NCBI RefSeq assembly: GCF_017355885.1
Contig: NZ_JAFEUU010000014.1
Coordinates: forward strand, 1-64,000
Origin: Sabulicella rubraurantiaca
GTDB lineage: Bacteria > Pseudomonadota > Alphaproteobacteria > Acetobacterales > Acetobacteraceae
Length of the DNA: 64,000 nucleotides
Reading direction: 5' to 3'
Below, one piece after another: positions 22,371 through 30,952 of the stretch (position 1 is the first letter of the stretch; the number at the start of each line of letters is the position of its first letter). Both the position numbers and the translations under genes were made by a program. The notes under the pieces were generated by a model that saw nothing but the letters and a program-made list of their open reading frames with translations, was not told the DNA's origin and ran no database searches.

Positions 22371-23831
22371 CTACACGGCTGCTTCTTCCGCAGGCTCGTC
22401 GGCATTTCGGCCGGCCGAGCCGATATCGACGCCCTGTTCCGTCAGCGCGCGCTGCAAGGTTTCCACCTCCAGGGCGGAGGGCACGGAGTTCCGCTTCGCG
22501 GCAAGGCCGGCGGCCACACCCGCCACTTGTCCGGTCACGAGGCAGCAATACTGGCCGCGCGTCCACATATCCGCGTCGTGGCTGACCGAAAGCACGCGCC
22601 CGCCCACGGTCATGCCCTCGACCCCATTGGGCAGGAATACACCCCAGGGGATCTCGAACCAGGTGAGTTCGGTGGTTGCGGTGCGGTAGACTGCATCATT
22701 CGGCGCGCCTTCGCCGCCTTCTGCCTTGTGCCAATCGCGGCCGGCAGCCATGTGGCGCCAGACCCGCACGGTGCTGTCGCGGAAGCGGCGCTGCGCCTGG
22801 TTGTCGTCCTGCGTCAGGAGATAACGGCCGCGGACACGCCGCGTCTCCCGGACGCCGACGGTCGGCGAGCTGTCGAGTACAAAGGCCTTCTCGAAGCCAG
22901 GGATGTCGCGCCGGATGACGTCGAAGATCATGCGGTTCTGGCGCCGCGCTTCGATGTCGGCGCGCGTCACGTCCCATGCATTCGTCCCGTCCACGCCGTA
23001 GACGCGGGCGTTGTTGACCGTGACGATCCCGCGCTCGACATCCACGCCCTCCATGCGGAGGTAGTGCACTTCGGGCGGAAGCTCGCCGGCAGCCCGGGCG
23101 CGCTCTGCGATGTCGAAGAATCCGGAGAAGCGGACGAGACCCTTCTCCGGCTCCAGGATGTGGAAGTTGGGATCGGCGGTGAAGTTCTCCTTGGGCTGGG
23201 AGCGGCAATACTCCACCACCCGCTGCACATCGACACCGCCCAACCGGAACAGCACGCTCATCGGGCGCATCTTGCCGTCGCTCTCACGGCCCTTGACGTG
23301 CTCCGCGCCGGCGGCCGCGGCGATGTCGGCATCTCCCGTCGCATCCACCACGCAGCGTGCCAGGATCGCCTGACGGCCGGACTTGTTCTGGATGACGACA
23401 CCACGAATGCGGTCGCCCTCCATGATGGGATCGACAACCCAGGTGTAGTTGAGGATCTCGACACCCTCCGCCTGCAGCATCTCGACGGCCAGCGATTTCA
23501 TCCCCTCGGGGTCGAAGGGGAAGGTTGGACCACCGGCAACGCCAGCGCCGCGCGCGGTCAGCTCTGTGGCGATCTCACGCGCGACCCCCGTCATGCGCGG
23601 GATGGGCACGTTCCAGGTGTTCATGATGACGGCCGTGGCGGCGCCGCCCAGGAAGGCGTTGCGCTCGAGCACCATGGTGCGCGCCCCGGCACGGGCAGCG
23701 CCCAGCGCCGCGCCGATGCCCGAAACACCCCCGCCGCACACGAGCACATCCACGTCACGCACTACTGGAATGCGCCGCGCCGGCTCAACCACATACCCGT
23801 TCTCGCCTGAGACCAATTCACTGGGTTTCAT
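22371..23831 (-). CDS. FAD-dependent oxidoreductase (FAD_oxidored type)
   Basis: A 486-residue flavoprotein. The dinucleotide-binding motif DVLVCGGGVSGIGAALGAAR sits at about residues 28-48, then VLERNAFLGGAATAVIMN, the second FAD contact. CVVDATGDADIAAAAGAEH is the ATG-D box that closes the FAD site. The C-terminal half has VGVRETRRVRGRYLLT and a second GQVAGVAAGLAAK FAD-contact helix. Members oxidise hydroxy- or unsaturated organic acids or act with Bug-fed pathways; the exact substrate is unknown. GGGAGG lies upstream of the ATG at 23831. It follows the GntR gene by 33 bases and precedes the Bug receptor. Confidence 0.85.
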   Translation of the reverse strand: MKPSELVSGENGYVVEPARRIPVVRDVDVLVCGGGVSGIGAALGAARAGARTMVLERNAFLGGAATAVIMNTWNVPIPRMTGVAREIATELTARGAGVAGGPTFPFDPEGMKSLAVEMLQAEGVEILNYTWVVDPIMEGDRIRGVVIQNKSGRQAILARCVVDATGDADIAAAAGAEHVKGRESDGKMRPMSVLFRLGGVDVQRVVEYCRSQPKENFTADPNFHILEPEKGLVRFSGFFDIAERARAAGELPPEVHYLRMEGVDVERGIVTVNNARVYGVDGTNAWDVTRADIEARRQNRMIFDVIRRDIPGFEKAFVLDSSPTVGVRETRRVRGRYLLTQDDNQAQRRFRDSTVRVWRHMAAGRDWHKAEGGEGAPNDAVYRTATTELTWFEIPWGVFLPNGVEGMTVGGRVLSVSHDADMWTRGQYCCLVTGQVAGVAAGLAAKRNSVPSALEVETLQRALTEQGVDIGSAGRNADEPAEEAAV

Positions 23832-23864
23832 TGACCTGTTTCCTCCCTAGGTGCCTCTTCAGTC

Positions 23865-24533
23865 CTACCGCCAGCCTTCTGCCTGCCTGAGCGAAGCCTG
23901 CTGTGAGAGGCGGACATGGAGCCGTGCCTCCCGCTCTGCGGCATCGGGGTCAGCTGCCGATATGGCAGCGAGAATGGCGCGGTGCTCGCGTGCGGCCTCG
24001 CGATGACGTCCCTCCACGCCGCGCAGTTCCGCACGTCGGGTGAGCATGATCTGCAGCTTGAGGCGATCCAGGGCCTCGGCGAGGCGAGTGTTGCGAGCCG
24101 TCCGGGCGATGGCGGCGTGGAACTCGGTCCCGGTTCGCGCCCACTCCGTCCAGTCAGGGGCGGCATCGTATCGGTCACACAGGGCGCGTAGAGCTTCCAC
24201 CTCGTCCGGTTGGGCACGGAGGGCGCAGGCACGCGCGGCCGCGCCATCCAGGGCCTCTCGCAACTCAAAGAGTTCGCGCAGATCGTCGAGGGAGCGGCGG
24301 GGCACGAAATAGCCACGCGCCGGTACGACCTCGAGCAGACCGTCGCGGGCGAGGACCTGGAGCGCCTCGCGGATGGGCGTCCGGCTCATTCCAAGCTCCG
24401 CGGAGAGGCGGTTCTCGAAGAGCGGGTCACCTGCTGCGTAGCGCCCCTCGACGATCGCTTCACGGATGCGGCCATAGGCCTCGTCGGCGAGGCCGATTTT
24501 GCGGATATTTTGGACGCTCATTCTTGTGGACAT
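23865..24533 (-). CDS. GntR/FadR-family (FCD) transcriptional regulator
   Basis: About 222 residues. The N-terminal winged helix includes LADEAYGRIREAIVEGRYAA and the recognition region LSAELGMSRTPIREALQVLA, followed by GYFVPRRSLDDLRELFELRE, which leads into the all-helical FCD effector domain (residues about 85-210). The FCD domain usually binds a small organic acid, with a metal held by Asp/His residues such as TEFHAAIAR. It likely represses its own operon with the FAD oxidoreductase and Bug genes. The start is ATG 24533 or ATG 24521; neither has a good ribosome site. The palindrome TTGTCGACAA lies immediately upstream. Confidence 0.88.
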   Translation of the reverse strand: MSTRMSVQNIRKIGLADEAYGRIREAIVEGRYAAGDPLFENRLSAELGMSRTPIREALQVLARDGLLEVVPARGYFVPRRSLDDLRELFELREALDGAAARACALRAQPDEVEALRALCDRYDAAPDWTEWARTGTEFHAAIARTARNTRLAEALDRLKLQIMLTRRAELRGVEGRHREAAREHRAILAAISAADPDAAEREARLHVRLSQQASLRQAEGWR

Positions 24534-24534
24534 G

Positions 24535-24544
24535 TTGTCGACAA
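24535..24544. promoter_or_regulatory. Candidate GntR operator TTGTCGACAA
   Basis: A perfect 10-base palindrome placed one base before the start codon of the GntR gene, extended by partly matching flanks (CTTGTGGACATG on one side). FCD-type GntR regulators commonly bind short palindromes of TNGTNNNACNA form, which this fits. Autoregulation of the 21367-24533 operon is inferred. Confidence 0.5.
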
Positions 24545-25050
24545 GGCCGATCACACCAGGGTGAGGGTAGGGGCGTCAAGTCCATTCTCTGGCCGGTTTA
24601 TTGGGCTTCGCCTTCGATTCAACTCACGCCCGCGGGCAAAACTCTGATTTCTCGCCGCTGCCCTTGGTTCCGCACCCCTGGCGGTCTGTCTTTCGCGCTC
24701 AAGCACCCGAAGGATTGGACCGTGCTGGTGTCGCGTGGCGAGCAGCCTTCACGAGCTCAAGCACCGGGGGGGATGCGGTCAGCGGTTGCCGCAGGCTTTG
24801 ACGTAGCTCCCTCTCCGAAGGAAACCTTGGAGAGGATCTGCGCATCATCGGCCCTGGAACTGGCCTGCCGCCGACCGAAGATTCCGAGGTGGCTCCCTAC
24901 GTGATCGGCAGGCGTCCCTCACCAATCTCCCGGATGCTCGCGGCGATGATACGGGAACGCGCTGTGGCGGCGAAGTAGAGTGATGTGAGCCAGATCGCCA
25001 AACACCAGGCGGCGCAGGCTACCCGAGGCCACCACAACACAGGTTCCAGA
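24545..25050. other. Intergenic stretch with a possible LysR-like tail
   Basis: About 500 bases. The plus frame 24802-24978 is open, ends in TAG and reads EDLRIIGPGTGLPPTEDSEV, then RRPSPISRMLAAMIRERAV. That resembles the C-terminus of a LysR-type effector domain (SPxxxxxxxxIRE), but has no start. It could be a remnant or chance. Nothing else is recognised. Confidence 0.25.
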
Positions 25051-26007
25051 TCATTCGAGACTGGCTCCGGAAGCCTTCACCAGCCTTTCGTACATCCGCA
25101 GCTCTGAGTTGATGAAGGAAGCGAACTGCTCTGGGGTGTCGCCAACTGTCACCATGCCCAGGGTGGCAAAGCGATCACGAACCTCCGGAAGCTGGATGAT
25201 GCGCACCACTTCGCGGTGCAATTGGTTCACGGCACGGCTCGGAGTACCTGCCGGCGCCAGCAACCCAATCCAAGTGCTGATCTCGAAGTCCGGGAATCCG
25301 ATCTGCTGCATGGTGGGCACGTCAGGCAGGCTTGGCCAGCGTTCCGCTGTTGTCACCGCAAGCGCACGCAACTGCCCGTTCTGCACGAACTCGATCACGG
25401 AAGGCAGGGTGGCGAAGGTCAGCGCAACCCGTCCGGCAATCAGGTCTGCGACCACGGCGCCACCGCCGCGATAGGGCACATGCACGAGATCGGCGCCTGT
25501 TTGCAGCTTGAACATCTCACCTGCCAGATGCGTCCCCGTGCCGACCCCTGCGGAGGCGTAGGATAGCGAGCGCGATTTTGCGTGCTCCACCAATTCCTGG
25601 ACGCTTCTTACCGGCAACGATGCCGGGACAACGAGGATGTTCGGCATCAAGGCGGGCCGCGTGATCGGGCCGAAATCCCGCACGGGATGATAAGGAATTT
25701 GGCGGTAGAGGCTCGGATTGATCGCAAAGGCGCTGCTGGTCAGGAGCAGCGTATGACCATCAGCCGGAGCCCGCATGACGGCCTCGGCACCGAGGTTGCC
25801 GCCGGCACCTGCACGGTTCTCGACTACCACCGGCTGCTCCAGCACCTCGCCCAGCCGTGGCGCAACGAGGCGGGCGACGATGTCGGCGCCACCGCCAGCG
25901 GCAAATGGCACAACGACCCTGAGAGGCTTGCTTGGAAAGTCTTGAGCATTCGCGAGAGTGGGCGCGAGCAGCAAGGGAGAGGCGACAAGCGCGCGGCGTG
26001 AGATCAT
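25051..26007 (-). CDS. Bug/TctC-type periplasmic receptor (copy 4)
   Basis: A 318-residue receptor with a signal peptide (RRALVASPLLLAPTLANAQD). Signatures are PLRVVVPFAAGGGADIVARL, VENRAGAGGNLGAEAVMRAP, HVPYRGGGAVVADLIAGRVA and VQNGQLRALAVTTAERWPSL. GGAGG lies 8 bases before the ATG at 26007. It is the last gene of the GntR / PrpD / Bug / small subunit / amidase operon, 23 bases after the amidase stop. It and the Bug at 27674 are separated by the amidase pair, so two receptors serve the same pathway, perhaps for substrate and product or two related acids. Confidence 0.9.
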   Translation of the reverse strand: MISRRALVASPLLLAPTLANAQDFPSKPLRVVVPFAAGGGADIVARLVAPRLGEVLEQPVVVENRAGAGGNLGAEAVMRAPADGHTLLLTSSAFAINPSLYRQIPYHPVRDFGPITRPALMPNILVVPASLPVRSVQELVEHAKSRSLSYASAGVGTGTHLAGEMFKLQTGADLVHVPYRGGGAVVADLIAGRVALTFATLPSVIEFVQNGQLRALAVTTAERWPSLPDVPTMQQIGFPDFEISTWIGLLAPAGTPSRAVNQLHREVVRIIQLPEVRDRFATLGMVTVGDTPEQFASFINSELRMYERLVKASGASLE

Positions 26008-26030
26008 GGGACGTTCCTCCAGTTGATTTA

Positions 26031-27449
26031 TCAATTTATCGGTGCGCGTTGGTGCCAGCTGGTGGCGCACTGGTATGCATCGGCAACGCGCAGGAGGAGG
26101 CCTTCTGCATAGGGGCGTCCCACCAATTGAAAGGCGATCGGCAGTCCCTCCGAGGAGAAGCCTGCGGGAACCGAAAGCGCCGGCATCCCGATCGTGCTGA
26201 AGGGACGCGTGTTGCGTGCCGTTCGAGCAAGAAGGGGAAACACATCGGCAGAGCTTTTTGGTGATGTGTCTTCGAAGGTGGGCGCGGTTATCCCGATGGT
26301 TGGCACGTGCAAGACGTCGGCCTGGGAGAACACCGCTTCCGCAAACTCGGACGCCAGCCGCGACCGCGCCGACAGGGCAGCAAGGTAGTCGACGGCGGGG
26401 AGGTAGAAACCGGATTCCATCCGCGTCTTGAGCACGAGCGGATACTCGTCGCGGAACTTCTGCAGCAGGTCGGAATGGATGGCCGCTGCCTCGACTTGGC
26501 TAATCAGATTCCCGAGGTGGTACAGGCGCTCGGGATCGGGCACGGCCACCTCGACGATTTCGGCCCCGAGCTTCGCCAGCACCTGAAGGCTTTGTGTCAT
26601 GCCCTCTAGGACCTCAGCTGCGGCACCGTCCTGGAAATAGTTCACAGCGACGGCGATGCGCAGTCCTTTGATGCAGCCGGTGAGTTGCTTTTCATAGGCT
26701 GGGACTTTCATGCTGCTGCAGCTGGCGTCATTGCTGTCAGCGCCGGCGATCACGGCGAGCAGCCTGGCGCAGTCGCGCGCTGTCCTCGCCAGCGGTCCGA
26801 CCGTGTCCATGCTCCATGTGCGCGGAAGGATCCCGTGTCGGCTCACGCGACCATAGGTCGGTCGCAGCCCCACAACACCGTTCAGCGCGGCGGGAAGCCG
26901 GACGGAACCGCCCGTGTCCGACCCGAGTGAGCCGAAGCAGGCCCGCAGCGCCACCGCAACCCCGGACCCGCTGGAAGACCCGCCACTGATCCGGTCCTGA
27001 TCCCAGGCGTTGCGGCAATCACCGAAGGACTCGTTCTGACCGGTAGGATTGGCCGCGAACTCGGACATGTTCAGGGCGCCCAACCAGATGGCGCCGGCCG
27101 CCTCCATCTTCGTGACGACCGTCGCCGTGGCATCGGGCCGATAGTCGGACAGAAGCCGGCTCCCACCGGTCGTCACACGTCCGGCACGGTAGAACATGTC
27201 CTTGTGCGCGAGCGGCACCCCGTGAAGCGGGCCCAGCTGGTCCCCACACTCGACCGCCTCGTCAGCTCTGGCCGCGGCCTCGAGTGCGTCTTCCTCCTCG
27301 ATGGCGATGAAGCAATTGGCCGCAGCGTGGGCTTGCTTGGCGCGCTGCAAGGCGGCGCGGACCAACTCGGTGGAGGTCACTTCCTTCGCGCGAATCTTTT
27401 CGGCCGCCTCGCAGAGGCTCAGCTCCAGAACTTCTCGCGCCCCGGTCAT
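26031..27449 (-). CDS. Amidase-signature hydrolase (AtzE/GatA-like)
   Basis: A 472-residue amidase-signature enzyme. The Ser-cisSer-Lys triad is visible: Lys83 in LAHKDMF, Ser159 in RISGGSSSGSG and Ser182 in GSDTGGSVRLPAALNG. The core sequence VVGLRPTYGRVSRHG is standard. Family members hydrolyse amides, and AtzE and GatA work with a small GatC-like partner. A gene for such a partner lies immediately upstream (27454), ending 4 bases before this start, which strongly suggests a heteromeric amidase. The ATG at 27449 is chosen because it follows that stop and begins the conserved N-terminal helix. The substrate is unknown, possibly a carboxylated amide such as a biuret-like or malonamate-type compound. 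Confidence 0.88.
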   Translation of the reverse strand: MTGAREVLELSLCEAAEKIRAKEVTSTELVRAALQRAKQAHAAANCFIAIEEEDALEAAARADEAVECGDQLGPLHGVPLAHKDMFYRAGRVTTGGSRLLSDYRPDATATVVTKMEAAGAIWLGALNMSEFAANPTGQNESFGDCRNAWDQDRISGGSSSGSGVAVALRACFGSLGSDTGGSVRLPAALNGVVGLRPTYGRVSRHGILPRTWSMDTVGPLARTARDCARLLAVIAGADSNDASCSSMKVPAYEKQLTGCIKGLRIAVAVNYFQDGAAAEVLEGMTQSLQVLAKLGAEIVEVAVPDPERLYHLGNLISQVEAAAIHSDLLQKFRDEYPLVLKTRMESGFYLPAVDYLAALSARSRLASEFAEAVFSQADVLHVPTIGITAPTFEDTSPKSSADVFPLLARTARNTRPFSTIGMPALSVPAGFSSEGLPIAFQLVGRPYAEGLLLRVADAYQCATSWHQRAPIN

Positions 27450-27453
27450 CGCG

Positions 27454-27666
27454 TTATCGCTCGCCACCGGCGAGATGCACAAGAGTAGCCGCGAATTGCC
27501 CTGGCTCGGCGTTGAAGTCGTTCTCGGCTGCCACTGCGCTGGCATGCGAGGCGAGCCGCCGAAGGTCGGCAGCCACTTCGGTGGCGCGCTGGCCGCTGAG
27601 CGTCTCTCCACGCAGCTGCACTGCCATGGCTTGAACGAGTGCAGCCGTGGGTGCGCGGTCGGTCAT
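27454..27666 (-). CDS. GatC/AtzG-like small amidase subunit
   Basis: A 70-residue protein with two predicted helices and the ending ENDFNAEPGQFAATLVHLAG. This matches the GatC-like DUF4089/AtzG pattern, in which two helices are followed by a stretch that wraps the amidase. It is encoded directly upstream of the amidase with a 4-base gap, as AtzG is upstream of AtzE. The ATG at 27666 lies 7 bases after the stop of the upstream Bug gene. AtzG-type proteins are needed for folding or activity of the AtzE amidase. Assignment rests on position, size and the end motif, not on strong sequence identity. Confidence 0.6.
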   Translation of the reverse strand: MTDRAPTAALVQAMAVQLRGETLSGQRATEVAADLRRLASHASAVAAENDFNAEPGQFAATLVHLAGGER

Positions 27667-27673
27667 GCCGGCC

Positions 27674-28699
27674 TCACTCGGGCGTGAGATTGGCTGTCTG
27701 GACGAGACGGGTCCAACGCTGGATCTCGTCGCGGATCAGGGCGTCGAACTCAGCAGGGGCGCCACCGCCCGGTTCGGCGCCGAGACCGGCCAGGCGTTCG
27801 CGCATCGCGGGTGATTCGAGAATGCGCTTGACCTGGGTGTATTGCTCTCCTGCGACCTCCGCCGGGGTCCCTGCGGGCACCATGAGGCCCCACCACTGGA
27901 GCAACTCATAGTCTGGGTACCCCCGCTCTGCGACGCTTGGCACGTTGGCCAGTGCTGCGAAGCGTGTCTTGGTGGTCACGGCCAGGGCCTTCAGGCGGCC
28001 GTCGCGCACATGCTCCAAGATCGTGGGAACGGGCCCGAAGAACATTTGCACCCGGTTTGCCATGAGATCGACCAAGGCCGGACCGGTGCCTCTATAGGGC
28101 ACATGAGTCATTTGGAGGCCGGCGAGGGAGGACAGAAGTTCGCCCGCAAAGTGCGGAGAACTGCCAATGCCGGCGGAGGCGTATGCGACCCGCGCCGGGT
28201 TGGCTTTGGCATGGTCCACGAGCTGCCTGAGGCCGGTGAACGGCGCGGACGCGTTCGTCACCAAAACCAGCGGGCCAGAGGCGACAATGGTGATGGGGGT
28301 GAAGGCCTGCAGGGTGTCGAAGGGGAGGTTTTTGTAGAGAGCCGGATTGATGGAATGGCTGGGGGACGCCATCAACATCGTATAGCCATCGGCCTGGGCG
28401 CGAGCCACGGTTTCGGTGCCGACCGATCCGCCGGCTCCTGGCCTGTTCTCAACGACCACGGGCTGGCGCCAGACTTCGCTGAGGCGCTCTCCGATGGCGC
28501 GGGCAAGGATGTCCGCACCTCCGCCCGGCGCATAGGGCACGACGATCCGCACGGGCCGGTTCGGATAAGCTGGCTGAGCGAGCGCAGCGGTCGCGAGGGG
28601 GGCGCCCAGCGCGCCGAGTACGAGCTGGCGCCGCGAGGGAAGCTGTCGGATCACCGTGGACCTCCTGTCTGCTCCGTCCATTGTCGTGTCTGGCTTCAC
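27674..28699 (-). CDS. Bug/TctC-type periplasmic receptor (copy 5)
   Basis: A 341-residue receptor with a leader reading PSRRQLVLGALGAPLATAAL. Signatures are RPVRIVVPYAPGGGADILAR, VENRPGAGGSVGTETVARAQ, HVPYRGTGPALVDLMANRVQ and VRDGRLKALAVTTKTRFAAL. The GTG at 28699 overlaps the stop of the MmgE/PrpD gene (GTGA), giving translational coupling. An ATG at 28681 is an alternative start. It is co-transcribed with the dehydratase-like and amidase genes, so it probably captures the pathway's substrate in the periplasm. Confidence 0.9.
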   Translation of the reverse strand: MKPDTTMDGADRRSTVIRQLPSRRQLVLGALGAPLATAALAQPAYPNRPVRIVVPYAPGGGADILARAIGERLSEVWRQPVVVENRPGAGGSVGTETVARAQADGYTMLMASPSHSINPALYKNLPFDTLQAFTPITIVASGPLVLVTNASAPFTGLRQLVDHAKANPARVAYASAGIGSSPHFAGELLSSLAGLQMTHVPYRGTGPALVDLMANRVQMFFGPVPTILEHVRDGRLKALAVTTKTRFAALANVPSVAERGYPDYELLQWWGLMVPAGTPAEVAGEQYTQVKRILESPAMRERLAGLGAEPGGGAPAEFDALIRDEIQRWTRLVQTANLTPE

Positions 28700-30084
28700 G
28701 GCCTTGCCTGGCCGAGGAAGGGGGCCAGCGTGCGGGCTTCAGCCAGTGACCAACAGGATTGCTGCAAGTGTGCGGCCTTGTCGGTACCCAGCACTGGCTC
28801 GACGAGCGCGGCAAACTTGGCGTCGAGGTCATGATCCGACATCGGCCGTTCGAGGCTGCCCAGGGCGTGGTCAACCCGATGGCTGAAGCTGCGTCCGTCC
28901 TTGCAGACGATCGTGGCATGCGCCGCTTCATGCGGGAGCCCGTCTTCGGCTGTGGCGCTGATCCTCCCGCGAAGCGCGACCACCTCTGGCTGCTCGACCG
29001 CTTCCTGCTGAAACTCGGCGATGCCAGCGGCGCCACGGACCAGTGCTGCGGCACAGGCGTGAAATACGCTGAACTTTCCATCCAACCCCGTCCGGGGCTG
29101 CGTCTTGCCGGTGAGTTCCAACACCAGGGGATGCACCCGCAATGCAACCGAAGCGATGTCGGCGGGCTGCAAGCTGTGCTGCGCACGTAACGTCAGGCAG
29201 GCATCAATGCAGGGATGAATAACGAGCCCGCAGGCATAGGGCTTGAACGTGTTGGCGACGATCTCGAAGCGCTCTCCAAGCCCAGAGAGAGCGCGACCCC
29301 AATGCTGTCGGTCCGAGAGCACCCGCGCATAGCCGCGCTTGCCTTCCAGGGCTGTGGCCGCGGCCGTGAATCCGCGGCGTGCCAGCAGAGCCGAGGTAAT
29401 CCCGGCCCGCGCCGCTGCTCCCGGATGAAAGGGTTTCGCCATTGAGCCAAACTGCTCGCGCAGGCCAATCGGCTGGGACGCGGCAAGGCCCAGCGCCATC
29501 GTCGTCGTCTGTGTGTCCATCTCGAGCAGGCGAGCGACCGCCGCCGCTGCACCCAGGACACCAGCGCTGCCGGTGACGTGCCAGCCCCGGTCGTAATGCT
29601 CCGGGCACACCAGAAGCCCCGCCCGGCATGCGACATCGACGCCGAGCACGACGGCATCGACCAGGGCGCGGCCACTGAGGTCATAGCGCTCGGCAACCGC
29701 AAGCGCCGCGGCGACGACCGGCCCAGAAGGATGGATCAGCGTGGTTGGATGCGTATCGTCGTAGTCGAACACATGCGAGGAGATGCCATTCACGAGCGCT
29801 GCGCTCGCTGCATCCATCTTCTCCCGCCGTCCGAGGATGGTCACGCTCGCCGGAGGATCGAGGTCTAGCATGGCCGCGACAGCGGCATCGACGGCGGGGT
29901 GGAGGGCTGCTCCGATCGCGCAGCCCAGCCAATTGAGAATCGTGCGCAGGGCAGCCTGCTCGGTCGCTGCATCCCATGCCCCCGAAGGATGCTGAGCCGT
30001 GAAGCGGGCCAGTTCCCTCGTGAGCGGCGGAGCTTCGGCTCCAGTCTGCGGCGGCGACGCTTGCAATTTGCTGGTGACGTCCAC
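28696..30084 (-). CDS. MmgE/PrpD-family dehydratase-like protein
   Basis: A 462-residue MmgE/PrpD protein. The N-terminal all-helical domain contains VNGISSHVFDYDDTHPTTLI, the conserved His/Asp-rich loop of the family active site. GSMAKPFHPGAAARAGITSA is the second conserved segment, with a Lys and His. The smaller C-terminal domain has TFKPYACGLVIHPCIDAC and TGLDGKFSVFHACAAALVRG. Members dehydrate or isomerise 2-methylcitrate, aconitate-like acids or related dicarboxylates. The GTG at 30084 is preceded by a weak site. It follows the GntR gene by 14 bases and overlaps the Bug gene. Confidence 0.85.
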   Translation of the reverse strand: MDVTSKLQASPPQTGAEAPPLTRELARFTAQHPSGAWDAATEQAALRTILNWLGCAIGAALHPAVDAAVAAMLDLDPPASVTILGRREKMDAASAALVNGISSHVFDYDDTHPTTLIHPSGPVVAAALAVAERYDLSGRALVDAVVLGVDVACRAGLLVCPEHYDRGWHVTGSAGVLGAAAAVARLLEMDTQTTTMALGLAASQPIGLREQFGSMAKPFHPGAAARAGITSALLARRGFTAAATALEGKRGYARVLSDRQHWGRALSGLGERFEIVANTFKPYACGLVIHPCIDACLTLRAQHSLQPADIASVALRVHPLVLELTGKTQPRTGLDGKFSVFHACAAALVRGAAGIAEFQQEAVEQPEVVALRGRISATAEDGLPHEAAHATIVCKDGRSFSHRVDHALGSLERPMSDHDLDAKFAALVEPVLGTDKAAHLQQSCWSLAEARTLAPFLGQARP

Positions 30085-30098
30085 GGTCGGTCCACTTC

Positions 30099-30833
30099 TT
30101 AGGGGGTAGGGGAGGCGGGCTGGAGGCGAGTGATGGCGCGTCCGACATGTGCACTCATCAGTGCGGCGCAGCGGTCCGGCTCCTTTGCGCGGATCGCTTC
30201 GACAATGTCGCGGTGGTCCTGGAATGAGGCCATCATCGCAACATCGCTCGAGAGGCTTTTGATGCGAGCGGTGTGCACCCGCTGCACGACACTGCGGTAT
30301 ACGGACATCAGTTCCCGGTTTCCTGCCGCGGAAACGATGCTCCAGTGGAATTCCAGATTGGCCCTGTAATAGGACAGGACGTCCTTGTTCTCGACAGCCG
30401 CAGCCATCGCTTCGTTGCAGCCCGTGAGCTTGTCCAGCAGATCAGGCGGCGGCGACGCGGCGACCTTCCGTCCCGCCATCGCGTCGAGCCCGGCCCGCAA
30501 CTCGTAGAGTTCGGAGATCTCGCGGGTGCTTGGCATCCGCACGAACACACCGGTGTGTTTGCGGGTCTCCACCAACCCAGAGCTTTCCAGATCTCGCAGG
30601 GCCTCGCGCACAGGCATGCGCGATACGCCCAGCTTCTCTGCCAGCGCTGAGTCGGAGATCTTCTCGCCAGGCTGGAGGTCGCCGCCGAGGATTCCGCTCA
30701 GGATTTCCTTGTGCACGAGGCGAGCGAGCGGCACCTGCCGAAGGGCAGCCAGACTTGGGTCAGCTTCAGCTTCGGGTGACGCAAGCCAAGGAAGCATGAG
30801 AGCGTCCGTTTGGATATTGGATACAATATCCAT
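30099..30833 (-). CDS. GntR/FadR-family (FCD) regulator of the amidase/Bug operon
   Basis: About 244 residues. The DNA-binding domain carries ISDSALAEKLGVSRMPVREA and SSGLVETRKHTGVFVRMPST. The FCD domain includes ISELYELRAGLDAMAGRKVA and RANLEFHWSIVSAAGNREL, with the usual His positions for metal or ligand. It is the first gene of the operon running down to 25051. The ATG at 30833 has AAAGG 7 bases upstream. With this start, the first codons overlap a strong palindrome, so the regulator likely controls its own transcription. An alternative start is ATG 30797. Confidence 0.88.
   Translation of the reverse strand: MDIVSNIQTDALMLPWLASPEAEADPSLAALRQVPLARLVHKEILSGILGGDLQPGEKISDSALAEKLGVSRMPVREALRDLESSGLVETRKHTGVFVRMPSTREISELYELRAGLDAMAGRKVAASPPPDLLDKLTGCNEAMAAAVENKDVLSYYRANLEFHWSIVSAAGNRELMSVYRSVVQRVHTARIKSLSSDVAMMASFQDHRDIVEAIRAKEPDRCAALMSAHVGRAITRLQPASPTP
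30812..30831. promoter_or_regulatory. Palindromic operator GGATATTG-GATA-CAATATCC
   Basis: Perfect 8-base arms (30812-30819 and 30824-30831) around a 4-base centre. The inner core TTGGATACAA is of the type bound by FCD GntR regulators. It overlaps codons 1-7 of the GntR gene if translation starts at 30833, or sits 15-34 bases upstream if it starts at 30797. Autorepression is inferred. Confidence 0.6.
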
Positions 30834-30952
30834 TGTTGGCCTTTTGGAACCAGCTTGTAAACCCTGCCTGTTCGCCGCCGGCCGCGGCGCGGGCGTGCTC
30901 CAGTTCATCCCACGATGGATCAGGCCGCCAATCACTGCTTCACAGGCTTGTT

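Noticed and set aside
21263-22405. Alternative long minus-strand frame across the Bug gene at 21367
   Set aside because: The Bug frame has all family motifs and a good start; the other is a shifted reading of the same bases.
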